Of a stretch of DNA of 5,901 nt, positions 4,429-5,901 are shown piece by piece. Position 1 is the stretch's first letter. Each line of letters begins with the position of its first letter. Source of the stretch: an uncultured Atopobiaceae bacterium (lineage in GTDB: Bacteria; Actinomycetota; Coriobacteriia; Coriobacteriales; Atopobiaceae); the NCBI GenBank assembly GCA_905233865.1, contig CAJOGH010000061.1, positions 1 through 5,901 on the forward strand. The letters run 5' to 3'. The position numbers and the translations under genes are program-made. The notes below the pieces were generated by a model, which was given only the letters and a program-made list of their open reading frames with translations, was not told the origin of the DNA and did no database searches.

Positions 4429-5685
4429 CTAGCGGACCTGCCCGTCGCCACGCAGCACGTACTTGGTGCTCGTGAGCGCGTCGATGCCCATGGGGCCGCG
4501 CACATGCAGCTTTTGAGTTGAGATGCCAATCTCGCAGCCCAGGCCAAAGACGCCTCCGTCGGTAAAGCGGGTGCTCGCGTTGGCGTAGACCGCCGCGGCG
4601 TTCACGCCGGCCAGGAAGCGCTCGGAGGCGGCCAGGTCGCTCGTGACGATGCACTCGGAGTGTCCCGTGCCATAACGATTGATATGGGCGATCGCTTCGT
4701 CGACGTCGTCCACGGCATGCACGCTCATCTTGAGGTCCAGATACTCCGTGCCCCAGTCTTCGGCCGTGGCCTCGCCCATGGGGACACCAGCACGCTGCGC
4801 GACCGCACGACAGGCCTCGTCGCCCACCAGCTCGACGCCCGCCTCGTGCAGAGCCACGAGAACGTCGGGCAGCAGCTCGTCAGCCGCACAGGCATCGACG
4901 AGCAACGACTCGGCGGCGTTGCAGACGCCGGGGCGCTGGGTCTTGGCGTTGATGACGATGTCGCGCGCCATGGCAACGTCGGCCGTGCGCTCAAGGTAGA
5001 CGTGGCAGTTGCCCACGCCCGTCTCGATGACCGGCACCTTGGACTCGCGCACGCAGGTCTGGATGAGCGACGCGCCGCCACGCGGGATGAGGACGTCCAC
5101 CAGGCCGGTCGCGTGCATGAGCTCGACGGTCTCGGCGCGGTCCTCGCTCGTGATGAGCTGAATGGTCTCGGGGTCCAGCCCCGCCTTGGCAACACCCTCA
5201 CGCGCCGCGTCGGCTATGGCCACACACGAGTCATGGGCGGCCGTGCCACCACGGAGCACCACGGCATTGCCACTGCGAAGGGTGAGCGCAATGGCGTCGG
5301 CCGTCACGTTGGGACGCGCCTCGTAGATCATGGCGACGACGCCCAAAGGCACAGTCAGGCGCTCCATGCGCACACCGCTGGCAAGGGTGCGGCCCTCGAC
5401 GACACGACCCAGCGGGTCGGGAAGGGCGGCGACCTCACGCATGGAGGCCGCGATGTCACGCAGTCGCTCCTCCGTGAGCAGCAGGCGGTCGATGAGCGGT
5501 TCGGGAAGTCCCGCAGCGCGCCCGCGCTCAACGTCGCGCGCGTTGGCCTCAAGGATGGCGGGCGTGGCAGCCTGGATGGCGTCGGCAGCGGCAACCACCG
5601 CGGCCGTGCGCTGAGAGTCGGTCGTGCGACCAAGCGCTGCCGCGGCCTCGTGTGCCGCACGCGCCCTGTCTAGTGCCTCGGACAT
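4429..5685 (-). CDS. proA: Gamma-glutamyl phosphate reductase ProA
   Basis: A 418-residue enzyme, normal size, that reduces gamma-glutamyl phosphate with NADPH to glutamate 5-semialdehyde, the second step of proline synthesis. It belongs to the aldehyde dehydrogenase superfamily. Marks: VPLGVVAMIYEARPNVTADA (112-131), the ProA signature around substrate and cofactor sites; SGNAVVLRGGTAA (138-150); PRGGASLI (201-208); ETGVGNCHVYLE (221-232); the catalytic cysteine in QRPGVCNAAE (250-259, Cys255); and the C-terminal signature STRFTDGGVFGLGCEIGISTQKLHVRGPMG (371-400). The phosphate-site segment reads GGTAAHDSC where GGSEAxxSN is common, a mild variation. Start: ATG at 5685 preceded by GGGGGA with a 4-nt spacer; upstream codons still in frame overlap proB. 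It is 14 nt after proB and abuts nadD, consistent with one operon. Confidence 0.97.
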   Translation of the reverse strand: MSEALDRARAAHEAAAALGRTTDSQRTAAVVAAADAIQAATPAILEANARDVERGRAAGLPEPLIDRLLLTEERLRDIAASMREVAALPDPLGRVVEGRTLASGVRMERLTVPLGVVAMIYEARPNVTADAIALTLRSGNAVVLRGGTAAHDSCVAIADAAREGVAKAGLDPETIQLITSEDRAETVELMHATGLVDVLIPRGGASLIQTCVRESKVPVIETGVGNCHVYLERTADVAMARDIVINAKTQRPGVCNAAESLLVDACAADELLPDVLVALHEAGVELVGDEACRAVAQRAGVPMGEATAEDWGTEYLDLKMSVHAVDDVDEAIAHINRYGTGHSECIVTSDLAASERFLAGVNAAAVYANASTRFTDGGVFGLGCEIGISTQKLHVRGPMGIDALTSTKYVLRGDGQVR

Positions 5686-5699
5686 CGTGTCCCCCAATC

Positions 5700-5901
5700 T
5701 TAGAAGACGAGAAGCTCGTCCCTGTGGATGCACGGCTCGCCCACGCGGTCGGGAAAGAACCGCGCGATGACGTCGAGCCTGAGCCCGCGCACGCGCTCGA
5801 GCTCCTCACTACCATAGCGCACCCTGCCGCGTGCGACGAGGGTCCCGGCGGACGAGCGGACGTCAACCACGTCGCCTGCGTCAAAGTGCCCCTGCGTCGA
5901 C
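5700..5901 (-). CDS. proB: Glutamate 5-kinase ProB, C-terminal PUA domain (partial, 5' end outside window)
   Basis: Only the last 66 complete codons are present; the rest lies beyond the right edge. Read from 5900 downward, the frame gives a peptide with GHFDAGDVVDVRSSAG, LVARGRVRYGSEELERVRG and a close of CIHRDELLVF before TAA at 5702-5700. This is the PUA domain that ends bacterial ProB, with the typical 'FxxGDxVxV', 'xARGxxxYxSxE' and 'xIHRDxLVx' pattern. ProB phosphorylates glutamate with ATP, the first and feedback-inhibited step of proline synthesis, and hands the labile product to ProA, encoded 14 nt downstream. The kinase domain cannot be judged here. Call rests on the PUA pattern together with the proA neighbour. 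Confidence 0.92.
   Translation of the reverse strand, partial: STQGHFDAGDVVDVRSSAGTLVARGRVRYGSEELERVRGLRLDVIARFFPDRVGEPCIHRDELLVF

Larger units (their letters stand above)
2807..5901 (-). other. proB-proA-nadD-yqeK-rsfS operon
   Basis: Five same-strand genes follow each other with gaps of 14, 0, -8 and 13 nt; no promoter or terminator fits between them. The promoter must lie beyond the right edge, at or before proB, and no terminator is visible after rsfS before the convergent gene begins. Co-transcription is inference from spacing. Confidence 0.85.

Noticed and set aside
4660..5673. 337-codon plus-strand open frame opposite proA
   Set aside because: Its translation is low-complexity Arg/Gly/Val/His-rich, it lies wholly within proA, and it has no ribosome site; it is a shadow frame.

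Overview
The window is a high-GC (clearly above 60% in the genes), densely packed bacterial chromosome segment. Codon use, gene order and the look of one hypothetical protein suggest an actinobacterium of the Coriobacteriia (Olsenella/Atopobium/Collinsella type). That placement is inference from protein character, not from a marker gene.

The right half (about 2807-5901) is one tightly packed minus-strand operon. In transcription order it holds the end of proB (glutamate 5-kinase, cut by the window edge), proA (gamma-glutamyl phosphate reductase), nadD (nicotinate-nucleotide adenylyltransferase), yqeK (HD-domain Ap4A hydrolase) and rsfS (ribosomal silencing factor). Gaps are 14, 0, -8 and 13 nt, so the genes are very probably co-transcribed and partly translationally coupled. 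The operon joins proline synthesis, NAD synthesis, dinucleoside-polyphosphate removal and shut-down of translation under starvation.

The left half has three genes. A DJ-1/PfpI (YajL/ThiJ-like) protein on the minus strand (199-786) is divergent from a spermidine-synthase-fold, SAM-binding-type protein on the plus strand (856-1629); they share a 69-bp promoter region. Next on the plus strand is a 363-residue hypothetical protein (1719-2810). It resembles the coriobacterial lineage-specific proteins that combine an AbiEi-like front part with a Vsr/DUF559-like nuclease-fold end, but the expected acidic catalytic residues look lost. It runs head-on into rsfS, and the two stop codons overlap inside one CTAG.

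The first 198 bases have no credible gene. They contain the least ordinary structure in the window: a 146-bp segment (22-167) of lower GC (about 48%), bounded by an 18-bp inverted repeat with a single mismatch. It begins TG, ends CA and is flanked on both sides by AAA. This is the architecture of a small non-autonomous element (MITE) mobilised by an IS3-type transposase, although a structured RNA closed by a long stem is a serious alternative. No CRISPR array, tRNA, rRNA or complete transposase gene was seen.
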